From Mycobacterium sp. E2479 (lineage in GTDB: Bacteria > Actinomycetota > Actinomycetes > Mycobacteriales > Mycobacteriaceae): DNA of 64,000 nucleotides. The position numbers and the translations under genes are program-made. The notes beneath the pieces are model-generated. The model saw nothing but the letters and a program-made list of their open reading frames with translations. It was not told the origin of the DNA and ran no database searches. The stretch spans positions 43,580 through 107,579 of the forward strand of contig NZ_LZJR01000027.1 of NCBI RefSeq assembly GCF_001667925.1. The letters run 5' to 3'. Position 1 is the stretch's first letter. Each line of letters opens with the position of its first letter. Below are positions 41,860 to 51,123 of the stretch, piece by piece.

Positions 41860-42510
41860 GTGCGGACGCACGGTTGGCAAGGCGCCCCGCCCAAAAGCGA
41901 CGAGGAAGCCGTCGAGCGGATCCTTGGGGCGGCACGACGCGCCATCGATGCCCGCGGTATCGGCATGCGACTGACCGACGTCGCACGCGACCTTGGCGTG
42001 ACCCGGCAGACGGTCTACCGCTACTTCCCCAGCGCCGAGGACCTCTTGGTGGCCACGGCGGTGTCAGATGCTGGGCCTTTCCTCGATGGCCTGACGCGGC
42101 ACCTGGCCGGCATCCACGATCCCGCGGAGGCGGTCATCGAGGCGATCGCCCATGCACTCGAACAGTTACCCCAGGAGAAGTACCTCGGCCTGCTGCTCAC
42201 CTCCGATCAGAAGGGGGCGTTCTTCGCGGGTGTGACCTCCGATGTGGCGCGGTCATTCGGTCGGCTGATGATCGACCGATTCGAAGTCGATTGGAGGGCG
42301 GCAGGCTTCGACGATGAGACCCTCGACCGATTGGTCGAACACATGTTGCGCGTGCTCCAGTCCCTCGTCATTGATCCTGCGCACCCCGTTCGCGACGCTG
42401 AACAGCTGCGGGACTACCTGCGTGAGTGGGTTGCTCCGGCGATCACGCATCACCGCAAGCGCCGCCCGAGTGAGCGCACTAGGCGCGGTAACACGCACGT
42501 TCGTTCCTGA
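41860..42510 (+). CDS. TetR-family transcriptional regulator (possible reinitiation start)
   Basis: A 216-residue TetR protein. DNA-binding part: AVERILGAARRAIDARGIGMRLTDVA with recognition helix VTRQTVYRYFPSAEDLL (about 48-64). The N-terminal HGWQGAPPKSDEEAV is typical of one mycobacterial TetR subgroup, so the domain is complete from GTG 41860. A stronger upstream start at 41824 is cut off by an in-frame TAG, so expression may depend on reinitiation. It is convergent with the membrane protein gene, 25 bp apart. Confidence 0.85.
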   Translation: MRTHGWQGAPPKSDEEAVERILGAARRAIDARGIGMRLTDVARDLGVTRQTVYRYFPSAEDLLVATAVSDAGPFLDGLTRHLAGIHDPAEAVIEAIAHALEQLPQEKYLGLLLTSDQKGAFFAGVTSDVARSFGRLMIDRFEVDWRAAGFDDETLDRLVEHMLRVLQSLVIDPAHPVRDAEQLRDYLREWVAPAITHHRKRRPSERTRRGNTHVRS

Positions 42511-42535
42511 TTCGGCAATAGCGGCCGCGGCCCGG

Positions 42536-43687
42536 TTAAGCGGTCGCGGCTCGACGTGGATCGGCACCGATATCTCCTGCTACCGATCCAGTGCCCGTCG
42601 TCGCCGCATACGCGCCGATGACCACCGCGATCGACAGCACGAACGTCACGACCGCATACGAGAACGATCCAGTTGGTGCACCGCCGGCAGTCACCCCGTG
42701 GGTGGCCGCAATGTAGTCCGGCAGGGCAGCAGCCCAAAACGCCACGCACGCAATCAGATACACCACCGCGCTGATGAGTCCGAAGTAATCTCTACGCACC
42801 ACGGCGGGCACCGACGCCGGATCGGTGATACGCGAACGGTATGACGCGACGAACACCCACAACGTCACCACGCCGCACACGGCGATCAGCAACCATGTCC
42901 CGACCAGCCGTCCGGTCTCGATCGACGCGCCCGTCAGGTCGATCAACGTCGCGGGCGCCGAAAACAGGAACTGCAAGGGCCACACGCAGACGCAGACGAT
43001 GACGACGTCACGCAACAGTCGCCGCCGACCACTGCGCATCCGTGACACCAACAGTGTCAACAGAGCCAGACCGAACGGTAGCCCGATGGAGAAGGCCTGA
43101 AGGTTCACCAGCGGGACGACTCCCAATGCGGGCTGCGACGTCGAAAGCTCCTGGTTCCACACCCACCATCGGAACTGCACGCCAACGGTATCCACGATCT
43201 CGTAGAGACAATGAAAGACGAATGCCACACACGCCGCGCCGATGGCCGGATGATAGCGGCGCAGAACCCCGGTGCGCTGCACCAGAACCCAGGCCAGATA
43301 CGCGTACGCCGGGTACATCGCCACGATGTACAGCGGTAAGCGGTCGTAGAGGAACTGCACAGAGAACTGGTTGTGCACAAAGGTCAGACCCATCAGTTTC
43401 TCGAGCCCGAACCACTGCGGAAAGTAGGCGATCGGCTCGATCAGCAGCAGGCTGAAAATCGAGCAGATCCATAACACCAGGTTCGAGGACTCCGTCGTGG
43501 TTCGCCGCCACCACAACGCGTGCAGCAACGACGCCACCGCGCTGGCGATGAGCAGCAGTTCAATGACGGGCATCGTCCAACTTTGCAGATCGAGCGGATT
43601 GGTGAAGGTGATGATCGGGTTGCCGTCACACTGCAATCCCCCCAGGCCGGCTGACAGCCGCGCGAACTCCGCGGTGCAAGTGTTCAT
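42536..43687 (-). CDS. Polytopic membrane protein, function unknown
   Basis: A 383-residue protein with about eight membrane helices, beginning after a short N-terminus with three Cys-containing turns. Notable segments are IVAMYPAYAYLAWVLVQR and FVFHCLYEIVDTVGVQFRWWVW, rich in aromatic and charged residues inside or at helices, which suggests an enzyme or carrier for lipids. ATG 43687 starts it; upstream codons overlap the divergent promoter. It is divergent from the Rieske gene, so a role in the same pathway is plausible. Family not recognised; it somewhat recalls AveC-like spirocyclase proteins in layout only. Confidence 0.75.
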   Translation of the reverse strand: MNTCTAEFARLSAGLGGLQCDGNPIITFTNPLDLQSWTMPVIELLLIASAVASLLHALWWRRTTTESSNLVLWICSIFSLLLIEPIAYFPQWFGLEKLMGLTFVHNQFSVQFLYDRLPLYIVAMYPAYAYLAWVLVQRTGVLRRYHPAIGAACVAFVFHCLYEIVDTVGVQFRWWVWNQELSTSQPALGVVPLVNLQAFSIGLPFGLALLTLLVSRMRSGRRRLLRDVVIVCVCVWPLQFLFSAPATLIDLTGASIETGRLVGTWLLIAVCGVVTLWVFVASYRSRITDPASVPAVVRRDYFGLISAVVYLIACVAFWAAALPDYIAATHGVTAGGAPTGSFSYAVVTFVLSIAVVIGAYAATTGTGSVAGDIGADPRRAATA

Positions 43688-43791
43688 GGCATGCCTCCAA
43701 GATGCGGCTGGCACGACCATACATAGTCGCGTTAGTGTCTTGTCAATACAACGGTAGGGCGTATTCCGACGACCACCCGGAGGGATCGATT

Positions 43792-44967
43792 GTGACAGTC
43801 ACCGATGGCCGCTTGGGGTACGACCTGATCGACGACGCCCTGACACGGCGCGCGCTGAAGGTGGTGCTGGACAAGACCACCGACTTGGCCGAGGACGTGC
43901 TACGCGTGCCACTGAACTACTACAACGACGCCAAGCTGACCGAGATCGAGGAGTCACAAATCTTGCGCCGAACACCGCTTGCGGTGCTGCCGAGTGCGCA
44001 GGTCCGCAACGCCAACGATTACGTCGTCCGCTCAGTGCTCGGCCAGTCGCTGTTGATCACCCGCGACAAGGACGGGACCAGCCACGTTTTCCTCAACTAC
44101 TGCCGGCACCGTGGGGCCATGCCTGCCTGCGGATCGGGCAATGCCACCCGCTTTACCTGCCCGTACCACTCGTGGACCTACAAGAACACCGGCGCATTGG
44201 TTACCGTCCCGGGCAAATCGGGATTCGCCGGGGTGGAGTTCGCCGACTACGGACTCGTGGAGTTGCCGAACGAGGAAAAGTACGGCTTCATCTGGGCGGT
44301 GCTCACCGCCGGCGGTGTCATTGACGTGAACGCGCACCTGGGAGAGGTAGCACCTCAGTTGGCACAGTTGAAGTACGACTCATTCGGTTACCACGACTTT
44401 CGCGAATTCGACTCTGAGGTGTCCTGGAAGGGAGCCTTGGAGGCTTTCGCTGAGGGCTACCATTTCCCGTTCGTGCACGGCGAGAGTCTCATCGGGATCA
44501 ACGCACTACCCAACACTCACATCTACGACGAGTACGGCAAGCACCACCGCATCGGGTTTCCGTTCCACTGGATCACCAAGCTCGCCGAAGATCCGAGCGG
44601 CTCCTGGGACGTCCGCGACAACATGGGCCTCATTTACTGGATCTACCCCAACCTGATCCTGGCCAACAGCTCGGTCGGAGTGGAGATCATCGACATGCTG
44701 CCAGCTGGCTCACCCACCAGGTGCACGGTGCGCCACACCTGGATGGCCCGCTATCCCGCGACGAACGACGAGACACGCGCCGGCTACGACGCCATCTTTG
44801 CCGCCGTCCACGCCGCGGTCCGCGACGAGGACTTCGCCATGTTGCCGCAGTGTGGGGAAGCGGTCCGCATGGCCCAGCATGACCACATGCTCATCGGCCG
44901 CAACGAAATTGCGGTTCAGCACATGATCAAGGTGATCGCCGAGCAACTCGGCGTCGCCCTCGGCTAA
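43792..44967 (+). CDS. Rieske non-heme iron oxygenase, large subunit
   Basis: A 391-residue oxygenase of a different subgroup from the two long Rieske proteins in the window. Rieske ligands: C104/H106 (CRHRG) and C123/H126 (CPYHSWTY). Mononuclear iron ligands are suggested by EGYHFPFVHGE. GTG 43792 is preceded by GGAGGGA at good spacing. A gap of 104 bp separates it from the divergent membrane protein, with TTGTCAATACAA as a small palindrome. Next gene is a ferritin-like predicted hydrolase 62 bp downstream, probably in the same operon. Confidence 0.92.
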   Translation: MTVTDGRLGYDLIDDALTRRALKVVLDKTTDLAEDVLRVPLNYYNDAKLTEIEESQILRRTPLAVLPSAQVRNANDYVVRSVLGQSLLITRDKDGTSHVFLNYCRHRGAMPACGSGNATRFTCPYHSWTYKNTGALVTVPGKSGFAGVEFADYGLVELPNEEKYGFIWAVLTAGGVIDVNAHLGEVAPQLAQLKYDSFGYHDFREFDSEVSWKGALEAFAEGYHFPFVHGESLIGINALPNTHIYDEYGKHHRIGFPFHWITKLAEDPSGSWDVRDNMGLIYWIYPNLILANSSVGVEIIDMLPAGSPTRCTVRHTWMARYPATNDETRAGYDAIFAAVHAAVRDEDFAMLPQCGEAVRMAQHDHMLIGRNEIAVQHMIKVIAEQLGVALG

Positions 44968-45029
44968 CCACAGACGTTGACATCTCCCCAGTCAGACGTT
45001 CGGCCAGTGAGGTACCGCAGGAGCCACCA

Positions 45030-45956
45030 ATGCCCGATCTGAGAGTGCGCCGGCTGCGATTCGATTTCTCCGAACCCGTTCCGGTGGTATGGCATCCGGA
45101 CAACCCTGCCTTCTCGCATGCCGTCAACCTGATGTCATTCACCGCGATCTGCTTCGAGAAGATGATCGTCGAAGCCGTCAAGGAGGCTAGACCGCACTTC
45201 ACCGACTCCGAGGTGGCCGCAGAAGCCAATGCGTTCCTGCGCCAGGAGGCGCAACACGCCAGCGCCCATCGACAGCACATCGGTGCATTGATAAGCCGAT
45301 ACCCGGGCCTGCAGAACACCCTGGATGCGATCATGGCCTCCTACGACGAGATGACGAAGGTTAGGTCATTGGCCTATCGATTGGCGTACATCGCCAATCT
45401 GGAGGCCACCTTCACCCCATCGTTTCGGTTCCTGCTCGACAACGACGACAAGATGTTCCGGCCCGGCGACGACCGCGTCGCGTCACTGTTGTTGTGGCAC
45501 ATGGTCGAAGAGATCGAGCACCGCAGTTCGGCGCTAATCATCTTCAATGCCGTCGTTGGCAAGCCGTTCTATCGCCTCCGCGTCGCGCCGAGCGTCATCC
45601 ACCACATCATGGCCACCCTCGTTCCGCTCTATGTAGACGGCATCAATGCCTACGTGCCGGCCAGCGAGAGGGTCCTCGATGCCCGATCGATGTCGGCGTC
45701 ATGGCGCATCCGTCAATTGCTATACAAGTTAGCCAGGCGCGACCGTCCAGACAGCTCGCCGGTCGCCGACATGCTGACCGATGTCAGCAGGAAAGACAAG
45801 ATCGCGGCGTTGCGCGGCCTAATCCTGAGCCAGAATCCGTTCTTCGATCCCGCTGACGAGCGACTACCCGCGCTCGCCGACGAGTGGTTTAACCGCTACG
45901 AACGGGGAGACGACGTCACCCGGTGGTACGGCACCGAGGCGCCATCCGCACCATGA
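45030..45956 (+). CDS. Predicted metal-dependent hydrolase (PF10118, ferritin-like)
   Basis: A 308-residue alpha-helical protein of the PF10118 family. Metal-binding motifs EAQHASAH (about 75-82) and EEIEHRS (about 160-166) resemble di-iron four-helix proteins. The family is annotated as predicted metal-dependent hydrolase but could be an oxidase/desaturase-type enzyme. It follows the Rieske gene by 62 bp on the same strand. Substrate unknown. Confidence 0.82.
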   Translation: MPDLRVRRLRFDFSEPVPVVWHPDNPAFSHAVNLMSFTAICFEKMIVEAVKEARPHFTDSEVAAEANAFLRQEAQHASAHRQHIGALISRYPGLQNTLDAIMASYDEMTKVRSLAYRLAYIANLEATFTPSFRFLLDNDDKMFRPGDDRVASLLLWHMVEEIEHRSSALIIFNAVVGKPFYRLRVAPSVIHHIMATLVPLYVDGINAYVPASERVLDARSMSASWRIRQLLYKLARRDRPDSSPVADMLTDVSRKDKIAALRGLILSQNPFFDPADERLPALADEWFNRYERGDDVTRWYGTEAPSAP

Positions 45957-46257
45957 ACTTCGCGAGGCGCGTCGTACGCGTCCTCGTCAGGATTTGCACC
46001 ACAGACAACCGCGAGCTAGCTGCAGCCATGCCATTCAGCTCGATTCACCGCCCCGCTGATTTTCGACGCGCGGGTCCCGACGATGCCCGACTGCGGGATG
46101 TGTCTTGATCTCGGCACGCTGGGCCCCATGTCAGTTGTCGACCGCCCGTGCAAGACCCAGCGCACGGTCTAGGCGGCCGTGGCCAGGCGTGCAATCTCGT
46201 TGTCGCTACCAACCCTCGCCATAGGGCTTCCGAATTAATCAGACCTCACGAAATTCG
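45957..46257. other. Gap with no supported gene
   Basis: About 300 bp after the PF10118 gene, convergent with the next hydrolase. It includes GC-rich, non-periodic sequence. A leftward stretch near 46,160-46,200 ends NEIARLATAA and then a stop, perhaps the tail of a lost gene. Nothing else was recognised. Confidence 0.35.
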
Positions 46258-47121
46258 TCAGCCGAGCACCTCGTCTGTCCAAGAGACGATTTGGGGTACG
46301 AGCTGCTTCCAGTTCGCCCAGACTGACTCTCCACGGTCCCGGCTGGCCTCGAATCGGTCGAGGAACTCCCGGTCTCCCCAGACGGGATCGACGAGATGTG
46401 CATTCTGCAGATTCGCGGCTAGGCGTTCCGACGTCGCGCGGGTGTGATAGTAATCGCTTTCACCGCTGCGAAATACGAGTATGGGAAGGGTGATCGCTGC
46501 GGCTTCCTCATCCGAAAGCCCCGCCACTAGTGGGTTGCCGCATGCGCAGTAAGCATGAGCCCACCGTTCCATCGTTTCTATGAATTTATGCTTGTCCTGC
46601 GCAAGGAATCGGTCGCGGTTACGGGGGTTGCGTTCGATGACCTCGGCCCACGTGGGAAGGGCGGCTACATCGGCCATGGTTCCGTTCCACGCCGCCCGGA
46701 TCGAGGGAAAGTTGTACACCTCGGCCAGCGACATAGTGCCGAACGCTCCGCCGCTGACCCACCACATCACAACGGCACGAGCAATTTTGGGGTTTCGCGC
46801 CGCAGCGAGTAATGAGATCCGCGCCCCTCCGGAGCCGCCGACCAACACCGTCGGTCCGAGGTCCAAATCTACGATGAGCCGGGCGAGTGAATCGGCCTGC
46901 ATCACCGACTCCGAGCTGCCTTCGAAACACACCGCTGACGCGCCACAGTTGAGTCGATCGTAAATCACTACTTGCTTACCCCGATCAGCGAGCGCTTCGG
47001 CCATCTCGCGAACTCCCCCAGCATCCTTGCTGAAGCGGCCGCCACCGGTAAGTATGTATGGCTCACCTTCGCCGATGATCTCATAAGCGATCTCAAGGTC
47101 ACCTTGTTGCATTACTGGCAT
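46258..47121 (-). CDS. Alpha/beta hydrolase
   Basis: A 287-residue alpha/beta hydrolase. Nucleophile elbow GGSGGAR (Ser at about 97), oxyanion-side ILTGGGRFSKD in place of the usual HGxP, acid in FRSGESDYYHT and the C-terminal region around the expected His (NAHLVDP). ATG 47121 has GGAGAGAG upstream; the next gene upstream is the Rieske oxygenase (stop at 47245), same strand, so they probably form an operon with the P450 at 48,772. It may cleave an ester, lactone or C-C bond of a ring-cleavage product. Confidence 0.85.
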   Translation of the reverse strand: MPVMQQGDLEIAYEIIGEGEPYILTGGGRFSKDAGGVREMAEALADRGKQVVIYDRLNCGASAVCFEGSSESVMQADSLARLIVDLDLGPTVLVGGSGGARISLLAAARNPKIARAVVMWWVSGGAFGTMSLAEVYNFPSIRAAWNGTMADVAALPTWAEVIERNPRNRDRFLAQDKHKFIETMERWAHAYCACGNPLVAGLSDEEAAAITLPILVFRSGESDYYHTRATSERLAANLQNAHLVDPVWGDREFLDRFEASRDRGESVWANWKQLVPQIVSWTDEVLG

Positions 47122-47244
47122 AACTACTCTCTCCGACAAGGTAATTGGTTGCTGGGCCCTGTTCTTCCCGGAACAGCTCATCAATCATCATGTAGGCATA
47201 CGGTTCGTCCACCAGGGCGGATCATCGTCGCGGAGTGGATCTCG

Positions 47245-48645
47245 TCAGCAATCATCGACGCCGAAGATGAAACGGTCCGCGATGCGGTGCTCGTTGCGGA
47301 TCGACATCTCCTGGTTGGTGTTGAGCCAGAGCCCCTCGAATCCGCGCGAGTGCATACCCGCGTGAATCGCGTCGATGTTCACGAGGTCCTGCGTGGGCAG
47401 TTCGCCCCAGCCATCATGGTCCTGCCAACGCTCGAACTCGAGCCAGCTGGACTCCGGAACCTCACCAGGCGCGAAGTGTTCCAGCGAGAACATCTCGAAC
47501 ACACACCGATTCGGGTCTTCTGCGTCGGGGAGCATGCGATAGCCGAGCACGCAGGACTTCTCCACGAGGATGACCAGGGTGGGAAAGACATGCCAGTCAC
47601 CGTTGCCCGCGAAGTACTCCTCCATCGACATCTTCGGGTAGTCGACACCCTCGGCAATGGCCAATTCCTCGCACATCTGGTGATAGACCATGAATGGCGG
47701 GATGGGACCGGGTTCCATACCGGCCATTTGCTGTGCGACCCGGTAATCACGCTCGGTGACAAGGGAATTGACCTCGAGGAACTGGTACTGCATCCCGTTC
47801 GCGAAGATCTCCGGCGATGCCTCCCGCTCCGCGCGTGCTGCGCCGCGGTTGCTGTCGGGCCGCACGGTGTAGGTGAACCGCGAGTGGTTCCGGTACACGG
47901 TGGTTGGTGTGTACGGCGCGTAGACAAACTCGTGGGGTGCCGCAGGCTCGGTCGAGGGCCGCACGCCCTGATCGCTCCGCACCGTCTGCGGGTGCGTGCC
48001 GGGCGAGTGGTAACCCTCGATGAACGCGTCGATGACGGTCTTGTAATTGGCGGCCAACGGGGTTCGCTTGCGCCAGCGGAAACGCATGTCCTGTAACCGG
48101 AAGGGCGCGAGCGCTGTCGGAAGCGGGTCGAGCCAGTCGAGCAGATCCGGCGGATTCTCGGCCATGCTGATGAACACCCAACCGCCCCACGTCCCTACCG
48201 ACAGCGGGCGCAGCGCCCACTGCTCCCTTGGTCGGTTGAGGAACTCGTCACGGCACGGGACGAACGACGAGCGGCCGTCGAGCGCGTACCGCCAGCCGTG
48301 AAACCCACAGCGTAGCTCGCCGTCGACCGCGCATCCTTGTCCCCGCACCACCTTCATGCCGCGGTGGGTGCACGCGTTGTAAAAGGCCCTGATGCTCCTG
48401 TCCTTCTGCCGCACCACCATGATCGATTGCCGGCCGATCGTGTATTCGGAGTAACTTCCGGGGTCGGGAATCTCCTCCTCCCGACACGCCGTTTGCCACA
48501 CCTGTGTGAAGAGATGGTCGAGTTCGAGTTGCAAGAACTCGGGATCGATGTAGCGGCCTTTGGGGACGAACGTCTCACCGCACGCATAGCGAGGCGGCAC
48601 CTTTCCAGTCATCTTCGACTCGCCTGCGTCTTCAATTACGGTCAT
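47245..48645 (-). CDS. Rieske non-heme iron oxygenase, large subunit (paralogue of 15,957)
   Basis: A 466-residue oxygenase closely related along its full length to the protein at 15,957-17,345, sharing YACGETFVPK, REEEIP, CGFHGWRY, LPTALAPFRLQDM and GYRMLPDAEDPNRC blocks. Rieske ligands: CTHRG (Cys/His) and CGFHGW. Iron-site residues in EGYHSPGTHPQT. It lies in a leftward group after a P450 (126-bp gap) and before an alpha/beta hydrolase. The duplication across the two catabolic regions suggests that both regions treat related compounds. Confidence 0.94.
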   Translation of the reverse strand: MTVIEDAGESKMTGKVPPRYACGETFVPKGRYIDPEFLQLELDHLFTQVWQTACREEEIPDPGSYSEYTIGRQSIMVVRQKDRSIRAFYNACTHRGMKVVRGQGCAVDGELRCGFHGWRYALDGRSSFVPCRDEFLNRPREQWALRPLSVGTWGGWVFISMAENPPDLLDWLDPLPTALAPFRLQDMRFRWRKRTPLAANYKTVIDAFIEGYHSPGTHPQTVRSDQGVRPSTEPAAPHEFVYAPYTPTTVYRNHSRFTYTVRPDSNRGAARAEREASPEIFANGMQYQFLEVNSLVTERDYRVAQQMAGMEPGPIPPFMVYHQMCEELAIAEGVDYPKMSMEEYFAGNGDWHVFPTLVILVEKSCVLGYRMLPDAEDPNRCVFEMFSLEHFAPGEVPESSWLEFERWQDHDGWGELPTQDLVNIDAIHAGMHSRGFEGLWLNTNQEMSIRNEHRIADRFIFGVDDC

Positions 48646-48771
48646 CGGCTACCCCTTCCGGTGCGCCAGTGCGCAGGCGCCTCGTCGCAATTGTTGGAAC
48701 TAATCACGCTTCCTCGAACGACCTCTCGAACCTGGCTAACGCGTTCCTCGGCCATATGGTTTGACACTCAT

Positions 48772-49968
48772 CTACAGCGCGATGGGGACGCTGGCCGGAC
48801 CGCGCACTGAGCTGGTGTGGACGTACTCGACGTTGGCCTCGTCGACCTCCCACTGAGGGAAGCGCTTCAGCGTCTCCTCCAGCGCCACCCGGGCCTCCAG
48901 CCGGGCCAGCGCCGCACCCAGGCAGAAGTGGGAGCCGTGTCCGAAGCTGACGTGGCGGATCCCGGTTCGCGTCACGTCCAAGACGTCCGGGCGCTCGTAC
49001 TGACGCTCGTCGCGACCCGCCGAGCCGGTCAGCAGGACCACCTTCGCTCCGGCCGGAATCACCCTGCCGTGGAAGGTGGTGTCGCGCAGGGCGAAACGCC
49101 CCTGGACTGGGGACGGCGCGTCGTATCGCAGCAGTTCCTCCACCGCGCCGCCGATCAATCCGGGATCCGTCACCAACTTCGCTCGCTGCTCCGGGTTGCG
49201 CGCCAGCGTGAGTGCCGCCCAACCGAGAAGTCTGGCGACCGTCTCGTTGCCCGCGACGTTGATCATCGCGATGAACATCAACAGTTCGCCGTCATCCAGC
49301 CGGCGTGGTTGCGCATCGGGCAAGACGACGTCGGAATTCATCAGATCGCTGACAATGTCCGTCGTACTGTGTTGGCGGCGCAGTTCGATCTGCTGTTGGT
49401 AATAGCCGTAGAGATTCGCCGAGGCCTCCATTCCCGCGGCGCTGAGTTCCGTGCTCCCTTCCTCGCGATGCAGTTGCGCGTCCGACCACTCGCGCAGGTT
49501 GTCGTGGTCCTCCTCGGGGAAGCCGAGGAGCGAGCTGATCACCATCACCGGCAGCTTGGCGGAGAAGTTCTGAACGTAGTCGAATCCGCCGGTGCCGACG
49601 TATCGATCCAGATAGCCCCTGCACAATTCGCGGACGCGGTCTTCCAGCTGAGCAATCCGGCTACGAAAGAACGTGCGGTTGACCATCTTCCGCAAGCAGG
49701 TGTGGTCGGGAGGATCCATCATGATCATCGGCTGGGGCGCGGGCAGAGGTTCTTCGCTGATCGTGTCGAGGATGATGCCGTGCTTCGACGAGAAAGATTC
49801 GGTGTCCAGCGATGCCGTCATCACGTCGTCGAACCGGCTGAGGGCGTAGAAGTCGTAATCCGGGTTGTAGTAAACAGGCGCTTCGTCGCGCAACCGTTTC
49901 CAGACCGCGTACGGGTCCTTATGCAGGGCACGGTCGAACGGATCCCAGCGCAAGTCCGTCGTTGTCAT
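48772..49968 (-). CDS. Cytochrome P450 monooxygenase
   Basis: A 398-residue P450. The I-helix is VAGNETV (about 238-244), with Asn before Glu, ExxR is E278/R281 and the heme loop is VSFGHGSHFCLG with Cys349. ATG 49968 has GGAGGG 8-9 nt upstream and is preferred over the GTG nine bases further up. It is divergent from an enoyl-CoA hydratase, and the promoter region between them carries a palindrome with ACAGANNNTGT. Substrate unknown. Confidence 0.94.
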   Translation of the reverse strand: MTTTDLRWDPFDRALHKDPYAVWKRLRDEAPVYYNPDYDFYALSRFDDVMTASLDTESFSSKHGIILDTISEEPLPAPQPMIMMDPPDHTCLRKMVNRTFFRSRIAQLEDRVRELCRGYLDRYVGTGGFDYVQNFSAKLPVMVISSLLGFPEEDHDNLREWSDAQLHREEGSTELSAAGMEASANLYGYYQQQIELRRQHSTTDIVSDLMNSDVVLPDAQPRRLDDGELLMFIAMINVAGNETVARLLGWAALTLARNPEQRAKLVTDPGLIGGAVEELLRYDAPSPVQGRFALRDTTFHGRVIPAGAKVVLLTGSAGRDERQYERPDVLDVTRTGIRHVSFGHGSHFCLGAALARLEARVALEETLKRFPQWEVDEANVEYVHTSSVRGPASVPIAL

Positions 49969-49992
49969 CGACACCACCCTCCGTGCGGAACA

Positions 49993-50015
49993 CTATTACA
50001 GAAAATGTTTAATAG
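49993..50015. promoter_or_regulatory. Inverted repeat CTATTA...TAATAG with ACAGANNNTGT
   Basis: Perfect 6-bp arms CTATTA/TAATAG with an 11-bp spacer, placed between the divergent P450 and hydratase genes. ACAGAAAATGT sits at 49998-50008. This is the fourth ACAGANNNTGT promoter site in the window. A repressor site for both genes is plausible. Confidence 0.5.
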
Positions 50016-50060
50016 CACTACTATGCTCTAGCATCCTCGGGGACCCGGCCAATGAGCTTC

Positions 50061-50066
50061 AGGAGG
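50061..50066 (+). promoter_or_regulatory. Strong ribosome binding site deciding a GTG start
   Basis: AGGAGG ends 6 nt before GTG 50073 of the hydratase gene. It lies inside the longer frame from ATG 50052, so translation most likely begins at the GTG. Confidence 0.75.
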
Positions 50067-50072
50067 TTATTT

Positions 50073-50885
50073 GTGGAGACGCGGAAGATGGACCACGTCG
50101 TATACGAGAAGGATGGAGCAATAGCTCGCATCATCTTGGACAATCCGGATCGCGCCAACGCCCAGACTTCCGAGATGGTCCACAGCGTCAGCGAGGCGCT
50201 CGATGACGCGCAGTACGACTACGACATCAAGGTCGTCATCATCAAAGCGAACGGCAAGGGGTTCTGCTCGGGTCACATTCCCGACGGCAGCTATCCCGAA
50301 TTCAAGGCCGAGAGCGAGGCGTCCGGGAAAATATGGCGCTCGGCGGCGCAGTTGTTTCTGTGGCCTGTCCTGAAGCTCTGGGAGTTTCCCAAGCCGGTCA
50401 TCGCGCAAGTGCACGGGTACGCCATTGGCGGCGGCACTACCTGGGCGCTCATTCCGGAGATCACGGTCTGCAGCGACGACGCCTGGTTCCAAATGCCGCT
50501 CGTTCCGGGATTCGGCCTGCCCGGTTCGGAGACGATGTTCGAACCGTGGGTGTTCATGAATTACAAGCGAGCCGCCGAGTACCTCTACACCGCGCAGAAG
50601 ATCACCGCCGGGCAGGCTCTCGAGTTCGGTTTGGTGAACCGAGTCGTGCCGCGCGATCGACTCGAGGCGGAGGTAGAGGAGCTTGCGGCGCAGATCGCCA
50701 AGGCACCACTGATCACGTTGCAAGCAACCAAGGCCGGGATCCTGCGGGCGTGGGAGAACATGGGCTTCCGGACGCATCAGCAGGCCAGCAACGACCTGCA
50801 AGCGGTCGTGACCGGTTCCCGGGAATTCCGGGACTACATGGCCGAGCTGATGAAGAAGGCCGCCAAGCCGTCCGACCGGATCTGA
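50073..50885 (+). CDS. Enoyl-CoA hydratase/isomerase family protein
   Basis: A 270-residue crotonase-fold protein: IILDNPDRANAQTSEMV, oxyanion-hole segments GKGFCSGHIPDG and HGYAIGGGTTWAL. The usual hydratase Glu positions are around EITVCSDDAWFQMP and LVPGFGLPGSE; the latter region is atypical. GTG 50073 is chosen because of the AGGAGG at 50061. It is divergent from the P450 and shares a palindromic promoter region with it. It could act on the acyl-CoA of a P450-derived acid. Sequence to its right is repeats and IS debris. Confidence 0.9.
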   Translation: METRKMDHVVYEKDGAIARIILDNPDRANAQTSEMVHSVSEALDDAQYDYDIKVVIIKANGKGFCSGHIPDGSYPEFKAESEASGKIWRSAAQLFLWPVLKLWEFPKPVIAQVHGYAIGGGTTWALIPEITVCSDDAWFQMPLVPGFGLPGSETMFEPWVFMNYKRAAEYLYTAQKITAGQALEFGLVNRVVPRDRLEAEVEELAAQIAKAPLITLQATKAGILRAWENMGFRTHQQASNDLQAVVTGSREFRDYMAELMKKAAKPSDRI

Positions 50886-50994
50886 TCCCCCCGCTCGTGA
50901 CGTTGGGGCAGTTCGGTGAATCTTGTTGTCATCAGGGCGTTTCAGTCCGTCCCGGACTTTTGGTGATCCAATGGTTTGCGGTAGGTAAGGCCAA

Positions 50995-51117
50995 TCAGGC
51001 GTGCAGCGTCTGACGCGACACCGCGACCTTCCTGGCGACCTGCCAGATCGCCAACCCATCACTAATGACCGACAACAAGGCCTGATATCGCTGCTGAGCC
51101 ACGCTCAATTCCGTCAT
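50995..51117 (-). pseudogene. Truncated IS transposase N-terminus
   Basis: Forty codons encode MTELSVAQQRYQALLSVI followed by a helix-turn-helix (GLAIWQVARKVAVSRQTLH) and then TGA. This is the start of an IS481/IS3-type transposase of the kind common in mycobacteria; the whole catalytic DDE part is missing. Four IS-end-like repeats lie directly upstream (51,124-51,213), as expected at one end of the element. The rest of the IS has been deleted. Confidence 0.75.
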
Positions 51118-51123
51118 CCAGGG

